DNA from: DASSLY01 sp035689185
GTDB taxonomy: Bacteria > Actinomycetota > Actinomycetes > Actinomycetales > Dermatophilaceae
Assembly: GCA_035689185.1 (NCBI GenBank)
Contig: DASSLY010000077.1
Location: 1 to 21,861, forward strand
DNA length: 21,861 nucleotides
Reading direction: 5' to 3'
Numbering within the stretch: the stretch's first letter is position 1; every line of letters begins with the position of its first letter. The position numbers were made by a program, and so were the translations under genes. This document shows positions 6,888 through 15,090 of this stretch, one piece after another. The notes below the pieces were generated by a model that saw only the letters and a program-made list of their open reading frames with translations, searched no databases and was not told the DNA's origin.

Positions 6888-7820
6888 GTGCCATCCGCCG
6901 TGCCTCCCTCGCCGCCGGACTCGCGGCACCCTTCGTCGCTCGACCCGCCGCCGCCCGCGCCGCTCGACCCGCCGCCGCCCGCGCCGCTCGACTCGTCGCC
7001 CCCCTCGTCGCTCGACTCATCGCCGGACTCGCTGCCCCCCTCGCCGCTCGACCCGCCGCCCCCCTCGCCGCTCGACTCATCGCCGGACTCGCTGCCCCCC
7101 TCGCCGCCGGACTCGCCGCCCCCCTCGCCGCTCGACTCATCGCCGGACTCGCTGCCCCCATCGCGGCCGACGCCGCCCTCGGGCCCGCGTCAGGTCCCGC
7201 TGGCCGTGGTGTTCGACCTCGGCAACGTCCTCATCCGGTGGGACCCGGCCCCGGCCATCGGCCAGGCCGTGGGCCCCGAGGAGGCGCAGCGGTTCCTGGC
7301 CGACACCTCCTTCGACTTCCTGGCCTGGAACCACCACCAGGACGCGGGTCGCGACTGGGAGAGCGCGGAGTCCATGGGCATCGCCAGCCATCCGCACTGG
7401 GAGCCGCACATCCGCGGCTACCGGAAGCACTTCGTCAGCTCCCTGCTGGGCGAGGTCGAAGGCACCGCCGCCATCGTGTCGGAGCTGCACTCCGCCGGGG
7501 TGCGGCTCTACGGGCTGACCAACTGGTCGGCCGAGCTGTTCCCTCATGCCCGCGAGCACTACGGCGTGCTGCGGCTGCTCGATGACATCGTGGTGTCGGG
7601 GGAGGAGCGGCTAGCCAAGCCGGACCCGGCCATTTTCGAGGTGCTTCGCCGGCGCATCGGCGTCCCGCTGGACCGGGCGGTCTTCGTCGACGACAGCCCG
7701 CGCAACGTGGCAGCGGCCGCCGCCGCCGGCCTGGACGCCCTCACCTTCACCGACGCCGGGCAGCTGCGCCGGGAGCTGGTGGCTCGCGGCTTGCTCGGGA
7801 CGACGACGGGCCCCGGATGA
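6888..7820 (+). CDS. HAD-superfamily hydrolase with a repeat-rich N-terminal extension
   Basis: A 310-residue protein in two parts. Residues 103-310 form a complete HAD hydrolase: motif I is VVFDLGNVLI with D110 as nucleophile, and Gly replaces the second Asp as in YihX-like enzymes. Motif II is LTNWS, the motif III lysine is in LAKPDPAIF, and motif IV is VFVDDSPRN. This suggests a small-molecule phosphatase of the YihX group, substrate unknown. Residues 1-100 are almost only Pro, Ser, Asp and Leu, with a 20-residue repeat, and are probably disordered. The GTG start is backed by a leaderless -10; no good start or RBS precedes the catalytic domain. The stop overlaps the fmt start (ATGA), suggesting co-translation. 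If the true start were internal, the repeats would be untranslated leader. Confidence 0.82.
   Translation: MPSAVPPSPPDSRHPSSLDPPPPAPLDPPPPAPLDSSPPSSLDSSPDSLPPSPLDPPPPSPLDSSPDSLPPSPPDSPPPSPLDSSPDSLPPSRPTPPSGPRQVPLAVVFDLGNVLIRWDPAPAIGQAVGPEEAQRFLADTSFDFLAWNHHQDAGRDWESAESMGIASHPHWEPHIRGYRKHFVSSLLGEVEGTAAIVSELHSAGVRLYGLTNWSAELFPHAREHYGVLRLLDDIVVSGEERLAKPDPAIFEVLRRRIGVPLDRAVFVDDSPRNVAAAAAAGLDALTFTDAGQLRRELVARGLLGTTTGPG
6936..7172. repeat. 60-bp tandem repeat coding for Pro/Ser/Asp segments
   Basis: Blocks starting CGCCGGACTCGCTGCCCC recur at 7021, 7081 and 7141, a strict 60-bp period encoding 20-residue units that begin SPDSLPPS. Shorter related units, with repeated CTCGACCCGCCGCCGCC, fill 6947-7020. 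Both periods keep the reading frame of the HAD gene. Confidence 0.9.
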
Positions 7821-8758
7821 GGCTGCTGTTCGCCGGCACGCCGGACGCGGCCCTGCCCAGCCTCGACGCCCTGATCTCTTCCGCGCACGAGGTCGTCGCC
7901 GTCCTCACCCGACCGGACGCACCGGTCGGCCGCGGTCGCTCGCTCGCTCCGTCGCCGGTGCGGCAGCGAGCCGACCACCTCGGCCTTGAGGTGCTGACGC
8001 CCGCGACTCCGCGCGACCCCGGCTTCCTCGACCGGCTGGCCAGCTTGGCTGTGGACGCGGCGCCGATCGTGGCTTACGGCGGGCTCATCCCGCCGGCTGC
8101 GCTGGAGCTGCCGGCGCACGGCTGGGTCAACCTGCACTTCTCGCTGCTTCCCGCTTGGCGCGGCGCGGCGCCGGTACAGCATGCGCTCATCGCCGGCGAC
8201 GACGTCACCGGCGCAACGACGTTCCGGCTCGAGCGCGGCCTGGACACCGGCCCGACATACGGCCAGATGACCGAGCGGGTCCGCCCCGACGACACCGCCG
8301 GAACGCTGCTGGACCGGTTGGCCGCCGCCGGCGCCGAGCTGCTGGTGGCGACCCTGGACGGCCTTGAGGCCGGCACGGTCCAGGCCCGTCCGCAGCCGTC
8401 GGACGGGGTGTCGCTCGCGCCGAAGCTGACGGTGGCCGATGCCGAGCTGCACTGGCAGCACGCGGCGTTGACGCTGGATCGGCAGGTCCGCGGCTGCACG
8501 CCGGCACCGGGCGCTTGGACCACGTATGCCGGGCAGCGGCTGAAGATCCTGCCGGTCGGCGTCGTCCCCGCCGGGGATGCCCCTCCGGGCCTGGGACCGG
8601 GGCAGCTGCTCGCGGGCAAACGCGAGGTCCTCGTCGGCACCGGTGACGGAGTGGTGCGGCTGGGCGAAGTGCAGCCGCACGGCAGGCGGCCGATGCCTGC
8701 GGCCGACTGGGCCCGTGGCGCACGGGTGTCCATCGGCCACCGGTTGGGCCAACCGTGA
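7817..8758 (+). CDS. fmt: Methionyl-tRNA formyltransferase
   Basis: A 313-residue enzyme that transfers a formyl group from 10-formyltetrahydrofolate to Met-tRNAfMet for initiation. The N-terminal catalytic domain shows FAGTPDAALPSL at 5-16 and VNLHFSLLPAWRGAAPVQ at 104-121, which provides N105 and H107. D143 lies in GLDTGP, completing the usual N/H/D set. The C-terminal OB-like domain begins around 205. Length is typical. The ATG overlaps the preceding HAD stop (ATGA) and the stop overlaps the rsmB start (GTGA). fmt followed by rsmB is a conserved pair, but the HAD gene in front is not the usual def or priA neighbour. Confidence 0.95.
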   Translation: MRLLFAGTPDAALPSLDALISSAHEVVAVLTRPDAPVGRGRSLAPSPVRQRADHLGLEVLTPATPRDPGFLDRLASLAVDAAPIVAYGGLIPPAALELPAHGWVNLHFSLLPAWRGAAPVQHALIAGDDVTGATTFRLERGLDTGPTYGQMTERVRPDDTAGTLLDRLAAAGAELLVATLDGLEAGTVQARPQPSDGVSLAPKLTVADAELHWQHAALTLDRQVRGCTPAPGAWTTYAGQRLKILPVGVVPAGDAPPGLGPGQLLAGKREVLVGTGDGVVRLGEVQPHGRRPMPAADWARGARVSIGHRLGQP

Positions 8759-10305
8759 GCGGCTCCGGGGCGGACGGGGCGGACCGTCGTCGTCGCCCGG
8801 CCGCCGGCGGCCAGGGACGGCCCGCGCGCGGGGGCCGTCCCGGCGGCCAGCGCCCTGTGGGCGGGGGCCACCGCGGCCCGCGCGAACGGTCCGCGACCGT
8901 GCCGGCCCAGCGAAGCCGGGTGACCGATCCGGCCAGGCGCACGGCATACCAGGTGTTGCGGGCCGTGGACGAGGGTGCGTACGCGAACATCGAGACCCCG
9001 CGGGCGCTTCGGGAGGGCCGGGTGGGCGGCCGGGACGCGGCGTTCGCGACCGAGCTGGTCTACGGGACGATCCGGATGAGAGGGCTCTACGACGCGGTCA
9101 TCGAGCAGGCGGCACAGCGTCCGGTTGCCGGCATCGACCGCGAGGTGCTCGACATCCTGCGGCTCGGCGTGCACCAGTTGCTGTCGATGCGAGTGCCCGC
9201 TCACGCGGCGGTCGACGAGACCGTCGGGCTGTGCCGACAGGTGGTCGGCACAGGGGCCTCGACGTTCGTCAACGCGGTGCTGCGACAGGTCAGCGAGCAG
9301 GAGCTGGGCGCCTGGACCGAACGCGTTGTGCCCGAAGGGGACTGGGCCGCCAGGATGGCCATCCGGCACTCCCACCCCGAGTGGGTGGTGCGCGCGCTGC
9401 GGGCGGCCCTGCTCGGTCACGGCACCAGCGCACCGGCGACCGTCGAGGCCGACAGCGAGCGGCTGCTCGCCACCGACAACATGGCGCCGGCCGTCATGCT
9501 GGTGGCGCGGCCCGGCCTGGTCGAGGAGGACGAGCTGCGCGACGCGGGCGCAGAGCCCAGCGCGTTGTCACCCTTCGGATTCCGGCTGGCCGAGGGTGAC
9601 CCCGGCTCCGTGGCCGCGGTGCGCGAGGGGCGAGCAGCGGTGCAGGACGAGGCTTCTCAGCTGGTGGCGGCGGCCGTCGCAGCCGTGCCGGTCGAGGGAA
9701 GCGACAGCCGCTGGCTGGACCTGTGCGCGGGGCCCGGCGGGAAGGCCGGCCTGCTCGCGATGCTGGCCGCGGGCGCCGGAGCGAGCCTGCGGGCCAACGA
9801 GATCAGTGAACACCGGGCCCGGTTGCTCCGGCAGACGCTGCGGGCAGCGGTCGACGCCGGTGCTGCCGTCGATGTCACGGTCGGGGACGGGCGGGACGTC
9901 GGTGCAGAGGAGCCGGCCGGTTTCGACCGGGTGCTGGTCGACGCGCCGTGCACCGGCCTGGGCGCCCTCCGGCGCCGTCCGGAGGCCCGCTGGCGACGCC
10001 AGCCCAGCGACCTGCCCGGCCTGACCACCCTGCAGCGCGAGCTGCTCACGTCGGCCCTGGACGCGACCCGTCCCGGCGGGATCGTCGCCTACGCCACCTG
10101 CAGCCCGCACCTGGCCGAGACCAGGTACCTCGTCGCGGACGCGGTCCGACGCCGCGGGGACGTCACGGTGCTGGACGCGCGCCCGTTCATCCGGCGCCGG
10201 GACGGCGGCCCGGTCGGCGACGTCGGCGACGGTCCGTCCGCGCAGCTGTGGCCGCACCTGCACGGCACCGACGCGATGTTCCTGGCGCTGCTGCGGAAGC
10301 GCTGA
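8755..10305 (+). CDS. rsmB: 16S rRNA (cytosine-967-C5) methyltransferase RsmB
   Basis: A 516-residue SAM-dependent RNA methyltransferase that makes m5C967 in 16S rRNA. An N-terminal NusB-like RNA-binding domain (about 58-185) contains FATELVYGTIR at 97-107, followed by the Nol1/Nop2/Sun catalytic domain. Motif I is LDLCAGPGGK at 321-330, the motif IV cysteine is C399 in DAPCTGLG, and the nucleophile region is ATCSPH with C449. The first 55 residues are a Gly/Arg/Pro-rich basic extension common in high-GC actinobacterial RsmB and probably disordered. The GTG start overlaps the fmt stop by 4 nt. Confidence 0.93.
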   Translation: MSGSGADGADRRRRPAAGGQGRPARGGRPGGQRPVGGGHRGPRERSATVPAQRSRVTDPARRTAYQVLRAVDEGAYANIETPRALREGRVGGRDAAFATELVYGTIRMRGLYDAVIEQAAQRPVAGIDREVLDILRLGVHQLLSMRVPAHAAVDETVGLCRQVVGTGASTFVNAVLRQVSEQELGAWTERVVPEGDWAARMAIRHSHPEWVVRALRAALLGHGTSAPATVEADSERLLATDNMAPAVMLVARPGLVEEDELRDAGAEPSALSPFGFRLAEGDPGSVAAVREGRAAVQDEASQLVAAAVAAVPVEGSDSRWLDLCAGPGGKAGLLAMLAAGAGASLRANEISEHRARLLRQTLRAAVDAGAAVDVTVGDGRDVGAEEPAGFDRVLVDAPCTGLGALRRRPEARWRRQPSDLPGLTTLQRELLTSALDATRPGGIVAYATCSPHLAETRYLVADAVRRRGDVTVLDARPFIRRRDGGPVGDVGDGPSAQLWPHLHGTDAMFLALLRKR

Positions 10306-10360
10306 GCGGATGACCGGTCGCAGCTACCTTGCCGCAGGGGCTGGGCGTCCCGCCGCGTCA

Positions 10361-10425
10361 TCAACTGCGTTGACGGGCAAGCGCGTTGACCCTCGGTCCG
10401 GCGCACGTTGCTACAGTCCGAGACC
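10361..10425 (+). promoter_or_regulatory. Promoter region of rpe with TTGAC palindrome
   Basis: TACAGT at 10412-10417 lies 8 nt before the GTG at 10426, suggesting a leaderless start. TTGACC (10386-10391) is a possible -35 but 20 nt away, longer than ideal. Upstream is the perfect inverted repeat TCAAC-TGC-GTTGA (10361-10373), which resembles the half-sites seen in front of the HTH gene. Confidence 0.45.
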
Positions 10426-11085
10426 GTGCTGATCTCGCCGAGCATCCTGTCCGCAGACTTCGCCAACCTGCAGGCCGAGCTGAACCGGATCGCGGACGCG
10501 GACTGGGCCCATGTCGACGTGATGGACGGCCACTTCGTGCCGAACCTCACGTTGGGGCAACCCGTTGTCGAGGCGCTGGCCAAGGTGAGCCCGATCCCGC
10601 TGGACTGCCACCTGATGATCGACGATCCCGACCGGTGGGCGCCGGCATACGTGGAGGCGGGGGCGCAGAGCGTCACCTTCCACGTCGAGGCGGCCAAGGA
10701 CCCCCGGCGGCTGGCTCGGGCCCTCCGGTCCCAGGGCGCCCGGGCGGGGATGGCGGTGAAGCCGGGCACCGGCTTCGCGCCGTACGAGGACCTGCTGCCC
10801 GACCTGGACATGGTGCTCGTGATGACGGTGGAGCCCGGCTTCGGCGGCCAGGCGTTCATGGCCGACCAACTGGCCAAGGTTCGCCAGGTCCGTGAGGCCG
10901 TCCGGCGGCACGGTGGCGAGATCTGGGTGCAGGTCGACGGCGGGGTGTCGATGGACACGATCGAGGCCTGTGCCGCGGCCGGAGCGGACGTGTTCGTCGC
11001 CGGTTCCGCGGTGTACGGGGCCGAGGACGCCGCTGCCGCTGTCGAGCAACTGCGGGTACGCGCCCAGGCGGCCGCACCCGGCTGA
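10426..11085 (+). CDS. rpe: Ribulose-phosphate 3-epimerase
   Basis: A 219-residue TIM-barrel enzyme interconverting ribulose 5-phosphate and xylulose 5-phosphate in the pentose phosphate pathway. Signature blocks are ISPSILSADF at the N-terminus, HVDVMDGHFVPN (H29, D31 metal site), CHLMI (H62), VEPGFGGQ and VDGGVS near the C-terminal metal/acid Asp. I start it at the GTG at 10426, which gives the standard N-terminus and sits 8 nt after a -10-like TACAGT. An upstream TTG at 10408 would overlap that element. Ribulose 5-phosphate is also the RibB substrate, which fits its position before the riboflavin operon. Confidence 0.95.
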   Translation: MLISPSILSADFANLQAELNRIADADWAHVDVMDGHFVPNLTLGQPVVEALAKVSPIPLDCHLMIDDPDRWAPAYVEAGAQSVTFHVEAAKDPRRLARALRSQGARAGMAVKPGTGFAPYEDLLPDLDMVLVMTVEPGFGGQAFMADQLAKVRQVREAVRRHGGEIWVQVDGGVSMDTIEACAAAGADVFVAGSAVYGAEDAAAAVEQLRVRAQAAAPG

Positions 11086-11154
11086 GACCCGGCGGCGGCG
11101 GACCGGGGGACGCGCATTCGTCCTCGGTCGCCCGCCCTGGCATACTGGCCGCAC

Positions 11155-11277
11155 GTGCTCCGGGGTCGGTGAAACTCCGAACCGGCGGTGACAGTCCGCG
11201 ACCCGACCGCATCCAGCGGCCGGTTGACCTGGTGAAACTCCAGGACCGACGGTGAAAGTCCGGATGGGAGGCAGCAC
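11155..11277 (+). ncRNA. FMN riboswitch (RFN element)
   Basis: The conserved RFN blocks are present in order: GGGGTCGGTGAAACTCCGAA at the 5' side, GGCGGTGACAGTCCGCGACC, then GACCTGGTGAAACTCCAGGA, CCGACGGTGAAAGTCCGGAT and the 3' block GGGAGGCAG. The closing helix P1 can form between GTGCT (11155-11159) and AGCAC (11273-11277). It senses flavin mononucleotide and lies in front of ribD, so it should repress the whole riboflavin operon when FMN is plentiful. The aptamer is certain; whether it acts on transcription or translation is not. Confidence 0.96.
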
Positions 11278-11424
11278 GCGCGCCAGGCCAGCGGCCTGTC
11301 GCGGGCGTCACCACGACGCCGTCGGTATGCCGCGCCGTCGGGTGCGCAGCACCGGTCGGGTCCGCGTGGCGGCCCCTTCGCACCCCCCGGAGCTCGCGGA
11401 CACCGACGAGCACGAGGGCAGCAG
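11278..11424 (+). promoter_or_regulatory. Riboswitch expression platform and ribD leader
   Basis: This 147-nt stretch contains GTCCGCG (11360-11366) complementary to CGCGGAC (11395-11401), and CGTCGGT (11320-11326) complementary to ACCGACG (11402-11408), which ends 4 nt before the GAGGG ribosome-binding site (11413-11417). No T-tract follows either helix, so control of translation initiation is more plausible than intrinsic termination. The structure is an inference. Confidence 0.45.
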
Positions 11425-12453
11425 ATGCAGCAAGAGTGGAGCGCGGGGGAGGTCGCGCTGATGCAACACGCCCTGGCCCTGGCGGCGCTGGGTCCGGCCA
11501 TGGACCCCAACCCGCGGGTCGGCGCCGTGCTCGTCGACCGGGCCGGCCAGGTCGTCGGAACCGGCTACCACCGTGGCACCGGCACCGCGCACGCCGAGGC
11601 CGAGGCGCTGGCTGTCGCCGGCCGGCTCGGCCGGGGTGGCACGTTGTTCGTGACCCTGGAGCCGTGTGCCCACACAGGCCGGACCGGGCCGTGCACGGAG
11701 GCGGTCATCGGTGCCGGCGTGGCCCGGGTCGTGTTCGCCCAGGCGGACCCGAACCCCGTCGCGAGGGGAGGGGCGAGCGTTCTGCGAGCGGCCAGGGTCG
11801 CGGTCGAGGCCGGGCTGCTGGGTCAGCAGGCGGCCGAACTCAACCGGGCCTGGACCTTCGCGGTGGCTCACGAACGCCCCTACGTCGTCTGGAAGTTCGC
11901 GGCGACGCTGGACGGCCGCTCGGCCGCCGCCGACGGGAGCAGCCGGTGGATCACCGGAGAGGCGTCGCGGGCCGACGTGCACGACCTGCGCGCCCGCTGC
12001 GGCGCCATCCTGGTGGGTACCGGCACCGTCCTGGCCGACGACCCGTGGCTGACGGCCCGGCACCCGGACGGGTCCCTGCGCGAGCGCCAGCCGCTGCGGG
12101 TCGTGCTCGGCGAGCGGCGGGTGCCCGCCGGGGCCCGGGTCCGGGACAGCGCCGCCGAGACCCTGCTGCTGAGTCATCGAGATCCGGACCTCGCGCTGAA
12201 GACGCTGGCCGACCGGCAGATCCGCGGGGTCTGGCTCGAGGGAGGGCCGACCCTGGCGAGCGCGTTTCTCCGTTGTGGGCTGGTGGACGAGGTCACCGCA
12301 TACCTGGCGCCCGCCCTGCTCGGCAGCGGCGCGCCCGCGGTGGCCGAGCTGGGCATCGAGACGCTGGCGGGGGCGCTGCGCCTGGACCCCTTCGACGTCC
12401 GCGTCGTCGGCCAGGACGTCCGCCTGCGCGCCACGCTGACGGCTGGGCCGTGA
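11425..12453 (+). CDS. ribD: Bifunctional riboflavin deaminase/reductase RibD
   Basis: A 342-residue enzyme for the second and third steps of riboflavin synthesis. The N-terminal CMP/dCMP-deaminase-type domain has the zinc set H56 (in HAEAE), C81 (in LEPCAH) and C90 (in GRTGPC), with E58 as the proton shuttle. The C-terminal reductase domain shows KFAATLDGRSA, SRWITGE and ILVGTGTVLADDPWLTAR, then GGPTLA near its end. Both halves look complete. The ATG at 11425 is preceded by GAGGG. The stop overlaps the ribE start by one base (TGATG). Confidence 0.96.
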   Translation: MQQEWSAGEVALMQHALALAALGPAMDPNPRVGAVLVDRAGQVVGTGYHRGTGTAHAEAEALAVAGRLGRGGTLFVTLEPCAHTGRTGPCTEAVIGAGVARVVFAQADPNPVARGGASVLRAARVAVEAGLLGQQAAELNRAWTFAVAHERPYVVWKFAATLDGRSAAADGSSRWITGEASRADVHDLRARCGAILVGTGTVLADDPWLTARHPDGSLRERQPLRVVLGERRVPAGARVRDSAAETLLLSHRDPDLALKTLADRQIRGVWLEGGPTLASAFLRCGLVDEVTAYLAPALLGSGAPAVAELGIETLAGALRLDPFDVRVVGQDVRLRATLTAGP

Positions 12454-13046
12454 TGTTCACCGGCATCGTCGAGGAGCTGGGCAGCGTCGTCTGCCTGCGC
12501 CGCGCCGCCGCGTCGGCCGTGCTGGTGCTGCGCGGACCGCTCGCGGCCGGTGACGCCGTCCCCGGCTCGTCCATCGCCGTCAACGGCGTGTGCCTGACCG
12601 TCGTCGACCGCGACTCGGACACCTTCACCGTCGACGTGATGGCGGAGACCCTGGAGCGCACCAGCCTGGGCGACCTGGGCCCGGGTGACCCGGTGAACCT
12701 GGAGCGGGCGATGCTGGCCACGTCGCGGTTCGGCGGCCACATCGTGCAGGGACATGTCGACGGGACGGCCCGTATCCTGCGCCGCGAGCCCGGTGACCGC
12801 TGGGAGGTCGTCACCCTGAGCCTGCCGGAACCCCTTGCCCGGTATGTCGTGGCGAAGGGCTCGGTCACCGTGGACGGGGTGTCCCTGACCGTCGCAGCCG
12901 TCCAGCCGGAGGCCTTCACCGTCTCGCTCATCCCGACCACGCTCGCCCTGACCACGTTGGGCGCCAAGGGAGTCGGGGATCTGGTCAACCTCGAAGTCGA
13001 CGTCATCGCCAAGTACGTCGAACGACTGCTCGGAGCCCGCACATGA
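12453..13046 (+). CDS. ribE: Riboflavin synthase alpha chain
   Basis: A 197-residue enzyme that dismutates two 6,7-dimethyl-8-ribityllumazines to riboflavin. It begins with the invariant MFTGIVEELG and contains two tandem lumazine-binding barrels, the first with VNGVCLTVV and the second starting near GGHIVQGHVDG and containing VDGVSLTVA. Length is typical. The same frame stays open far upstream inside ribD, but this ATG, overlapping the ribD stop by one base, is clearly the start. The stop overlaps the next gene by 4 nt. Confidence 0.95.
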   Translation: MFTGIVEELGSVVCLRRAAASAVLVLRGPLAAGDAVPGSSIAVNGVCLTVVDRDSDTFTVDVMAETLERTSLGDLGPGDPVNLERAMLATSRFGGHIVQGHVDGTARILRREPGDRWEVVTLSLPEPLARYVVAKGSVTVDGVSLTVAAVQPEAFTVSLIPTTLALTTLGAKGVGDLVNLEVDVIAKYVERLLGART

Positions 13047-13747
13047 ACGTTCTGGAACGCATGTTCGATGCCCAGCTGACGATCTTCGGCCAGGGCATCT
13101 TCTGGCGCGAGGTCATCGGCAACCTCTTCGGGTTCGCCTCCGCCGTGGGCGGGATGCGCCGGCGGGTGTGGGCGTGGCCGGTGGGGATCATCGGCAACGT
13201 CCTGCTGTTCACGGTCTTCTTCGGGGTCGCCTTCGCCAACCCGCAGCACCAGACCCTGTACGGCCAGGCCGGGCGGCAGATCTTCTTCATCGCCACCAGC
13301 GTCTACGGCTGGTGGCGCTGGCAGCAGGTTCGCCGGGCCAACCATCACGACGCCGACGCCCCCGCGATCACCCCGCGGTGGGCCACGGCGCGGGAACGCC
13401 TGCGATACATGGGTTTCTGGGTCGGCGCGGTCGTGGTCACGCAGTGGCTGTTCTCGGTCATCGGCGCCGGCTTCCCGGCCCCGCGCTGGTACTTCTGGTG
13501 CGACGCGTGGATCTTCGTGGGCTCGTTCGTCGCGACGTACGCCATGGCGCGAGGGTGGAACGACTTCTGGCTGGCCTGGATCGCCGTCGACCTGGTGGGG
13601 GTGCCGCTGCTCTGGCACTCCCACTTCTATCCCTCCGCGGTGCTGTATGTCGTGTACGGAGCCTTTGTGGTCTACGGCTTCTTCGTCTGGCTGAAGGCGT
13701 CGCGCACCGAGGCGCCCGACCGCGAGCTGAGCGAGGTGGCGGTGTGA
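13043..13747 (+). CDS. ribM: PnuC-family transporter, probable riboflavin permease RibM
   Basis: A 234-residue integral membrane protein of the PnuC family, with roughly six or seven hydrophobic helices. It has the family's EVIGNLFGFASAVGGMRRR start and, further on, the RQIFFIATSVYGWWRWQ stretch, in which the tryptophan-rich YGWWRW is typical of PnuC. PnuC proteins usually import nicotinamide riboside. However, the relatives encoded inside actinobacterial riboflavin operons (RibM/PnuX of Streptomyces and Corynebacterium) are riboflavin facilitators. This one sits between ribE and ribBA, downstream of an FMN riboswitch and overlapping both neighbours by 4 nt, so riboflavin uptake is the best inference. 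Substrate is not proven by sequence. Confidence 0.85.
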   Translation: MNVLERMFDAQLTIFGQGIFWREVIGNLFGFASAVGGMRRRVWAWPVGIIGNVLLFTVFFGVAFANPQHQTLYGQAGRQIFFIATSVYGWWRWQQVRRANHHDADAPAITPRWATARERLRYMGFWVGAVVVTQWLFSVIGAGFPAPRWYFWCDAWIFVGSFVATYAMARGWNDFWLAWIAVDLVGVPLLWHSHFYPSAVLYVVYGAFVVYGFFVWLKASRTEAPDRELSEVAV

Positions 13748-15090
13748 CCCGGTCGCAGGCACCGGCCGGCGTCGAGGCCGTGTTGACGGCATTACGCGCC
13801 GGAACGCCCGTGCTCGTCCTGGATGACGAGCAGCGCGAGAACGAGGGCGACGTGGTCCTGGCGGCCGAGTCGCTCACCGACAGGTGGCTGGCCTGGACCG
13901 TCCGCCACAGCTCCGGCTTCGTGTGCGCCCCGATGCCGGCGGAGTGGGCCGACCGGCTCGACCTGGCGCCGATGGTGGCCGACAGTCAGGACCGGCTGCG
14001 CACCGCATACACGGTCAGCGTGGACGCCCGCCACGGTGTCACCACCGGCATCAGCGCAGCCGACCGCGCCCACACGATCCGGACCCTGGCCCGGGAGGGC
14101 ACCTCGGCGGAGGACCTGGTGCGCCCTGGCCACGTGCTCCCGCTGCGGGCACGGCCCGGTGGGGTGCTGTCGCGGCCGGGCCACACCGAAGCCACCGTGG
14201 ATCTGTGCCGTCTGGCCGGGCTGGCCCCGGTCGGCGCGATCGCCGAGCTGGTCAACGACGACGGGTCGATGATGAGGGCGCCGGAGGTGCTGCGGCTCGG
14301 CGCCCGAACCGGCCTTCCGGTGCTTACCATCGCGGCCCTGGTGGAATGGCGGACCAGGCACGACCGCGTCCAGCGGGTGGCGACGACGAGGCTGCCGACG
14401 GCCCACGGCGAGTTCGTCGCTGTCGGCTACCGCGACGTGGTGACCGGCGCAGAGCACCTGGCGCTGGTCGCGTCGAACCCGGGGCAGGCAGCTCACAACG
14501 CCCTGCCTGTGCCGCGAGACGGCGGTGCCCGGCTGCTCGCGCCCGAGCTGGCCGGTGGCGCCCCGCTGCTCGCGCCCGAGCTGGCCGGCGGCGCCCCGCT
14601 GCTCGCGCGGCTGCACTCCGAATGCCTGACCGGGGACGTGCTCGGGTCCTGCCGGTGCGACTGCGGGGCGCAGCTGGACGCGGCTCTGGCGCTGCTCGCG
14701 GCGGAAGGCGGCGTACTGGTCTACCTGTGCGGCCAGGAGGGCCGCGGGGTGGGCCTGGCCAGCAAGCTGCAGGCCTACGCCCTGCAGGACCAGGGCCTGG
14801 ACACGGTGGACGCCCAGCTGCAGCTGGGGCTGCCGGTCGACGCGCGCGACTACGCCGCCGGGGCGGCGATCCTGCACGACCTCGGTGTGCGCCAGGTGCG
14901 CCTGCTGACCAACAACCCGGCCAAGGTGGAGGCGCTGCGGGCCCACGGCATCGACGTGGCGGCCACCGAGGCGCTGGCCGTGGTCCCCGGCCCGCACAAC
15001 GCGGCCTACCTGCGCGCGAAACGCGACCGGCTGGGCCACGACCTGCCCAACCTGCCCGGTGGCCTCCCGGCGACAAGCCTCAGCGCATGA
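13744..15090 (+). CDS. ribBA: Bifunctional DHBP synthase / GTP cyclohydrolase II
   Basis: A 448-residue fusion providing both entry reactions of riboflavin synthesis. The N-terminal RibB half has DDEQRENEGDVVLAAE (metal and substrate acids) and RPGHTEATVDLCRLAG. The C-terminal RibA half has HSECLTGDVLGSCRCDCGAQ, which supplies the zinc cysteines, and GQEGRGVGL. The GTG start overlaps the ribM stop (GTGA). An unusual 11-residue duplication (LLAPELAGGAP twice) sits directly before the RibA metal site, encoded by 33-bp repeats. Around the junction of the halves the sequence is otherwise normal, and all listed catalytic motifs are kept, so both activities are likely intact. Confidence 0.94.
   Translation: MTRSQAPAGVEAVLTALRAGTPVLVLDDEQRENEGDVVLAAESLTDRWLAWTVRHSSGFVCAPMPAEWADRLDLAPMVADSQDRLRTAYTVSVDARHGVTTGISAADRAHTIRTLAREGTSAEDLVRPGHVLPLRARPGGVLSRPGHTEATVDLCRLAGLAPVGAIAELVNDDGSMMRAPEVLRLGARTGLPVLTIAALVEWRTRHDRVQRVATTRLPTAHGEFVAVGYRDVVTGAEHLALVASNPGQAAHNALPVPRDGGARLLAPELAGGAPLLAPELAGGAPLLARLHSECLTGDVLGSCRCDCGAQLDAALALLAAEGGVLVYLCGQEGRGVGLASKLQAYALQDQGLDTVDAQLQLGLPVDARDYAAGAAILHDLGVRQVRLLTNNPAKVEALRAHGIDVAATEALAVVPGPHNAAYLRAKRDRLGHDLPNLPGGLPATSLSA
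14531..14610. repeat. 33-bp in-frame tandem repeat inside ribBA
   Basis: Units at 14531-14563 and 14564-14596, with a partial third to 14610, differ at only two positions and share the GCTGCTCGCGCCCGAGCTGG block. They encode LLAPELAGGAP repeats in the RibA domain. Confidence 0.9.

Noticed and set aside
10408..10425. TTG at 10408 as rpe start
   Set aside because: It lies within the -10-like TACAGT region and adds six residues absent from the family's ISPSILSADF start.
11436..12452. Extension of ribE far upstream through ribD
   Set aside because: The frame is open only because of GC-rich composition. The universal MFTGIVEE start at 12453 and the one-base overlap with the ribD stop define the gene.
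13168..13743. Upstream extension of ribBA
   Set aside because: It overlaps ribM completely and is Arg/Ala-rich shadow sequence. GTG at 13744 gives the normal RibB N-terminus.
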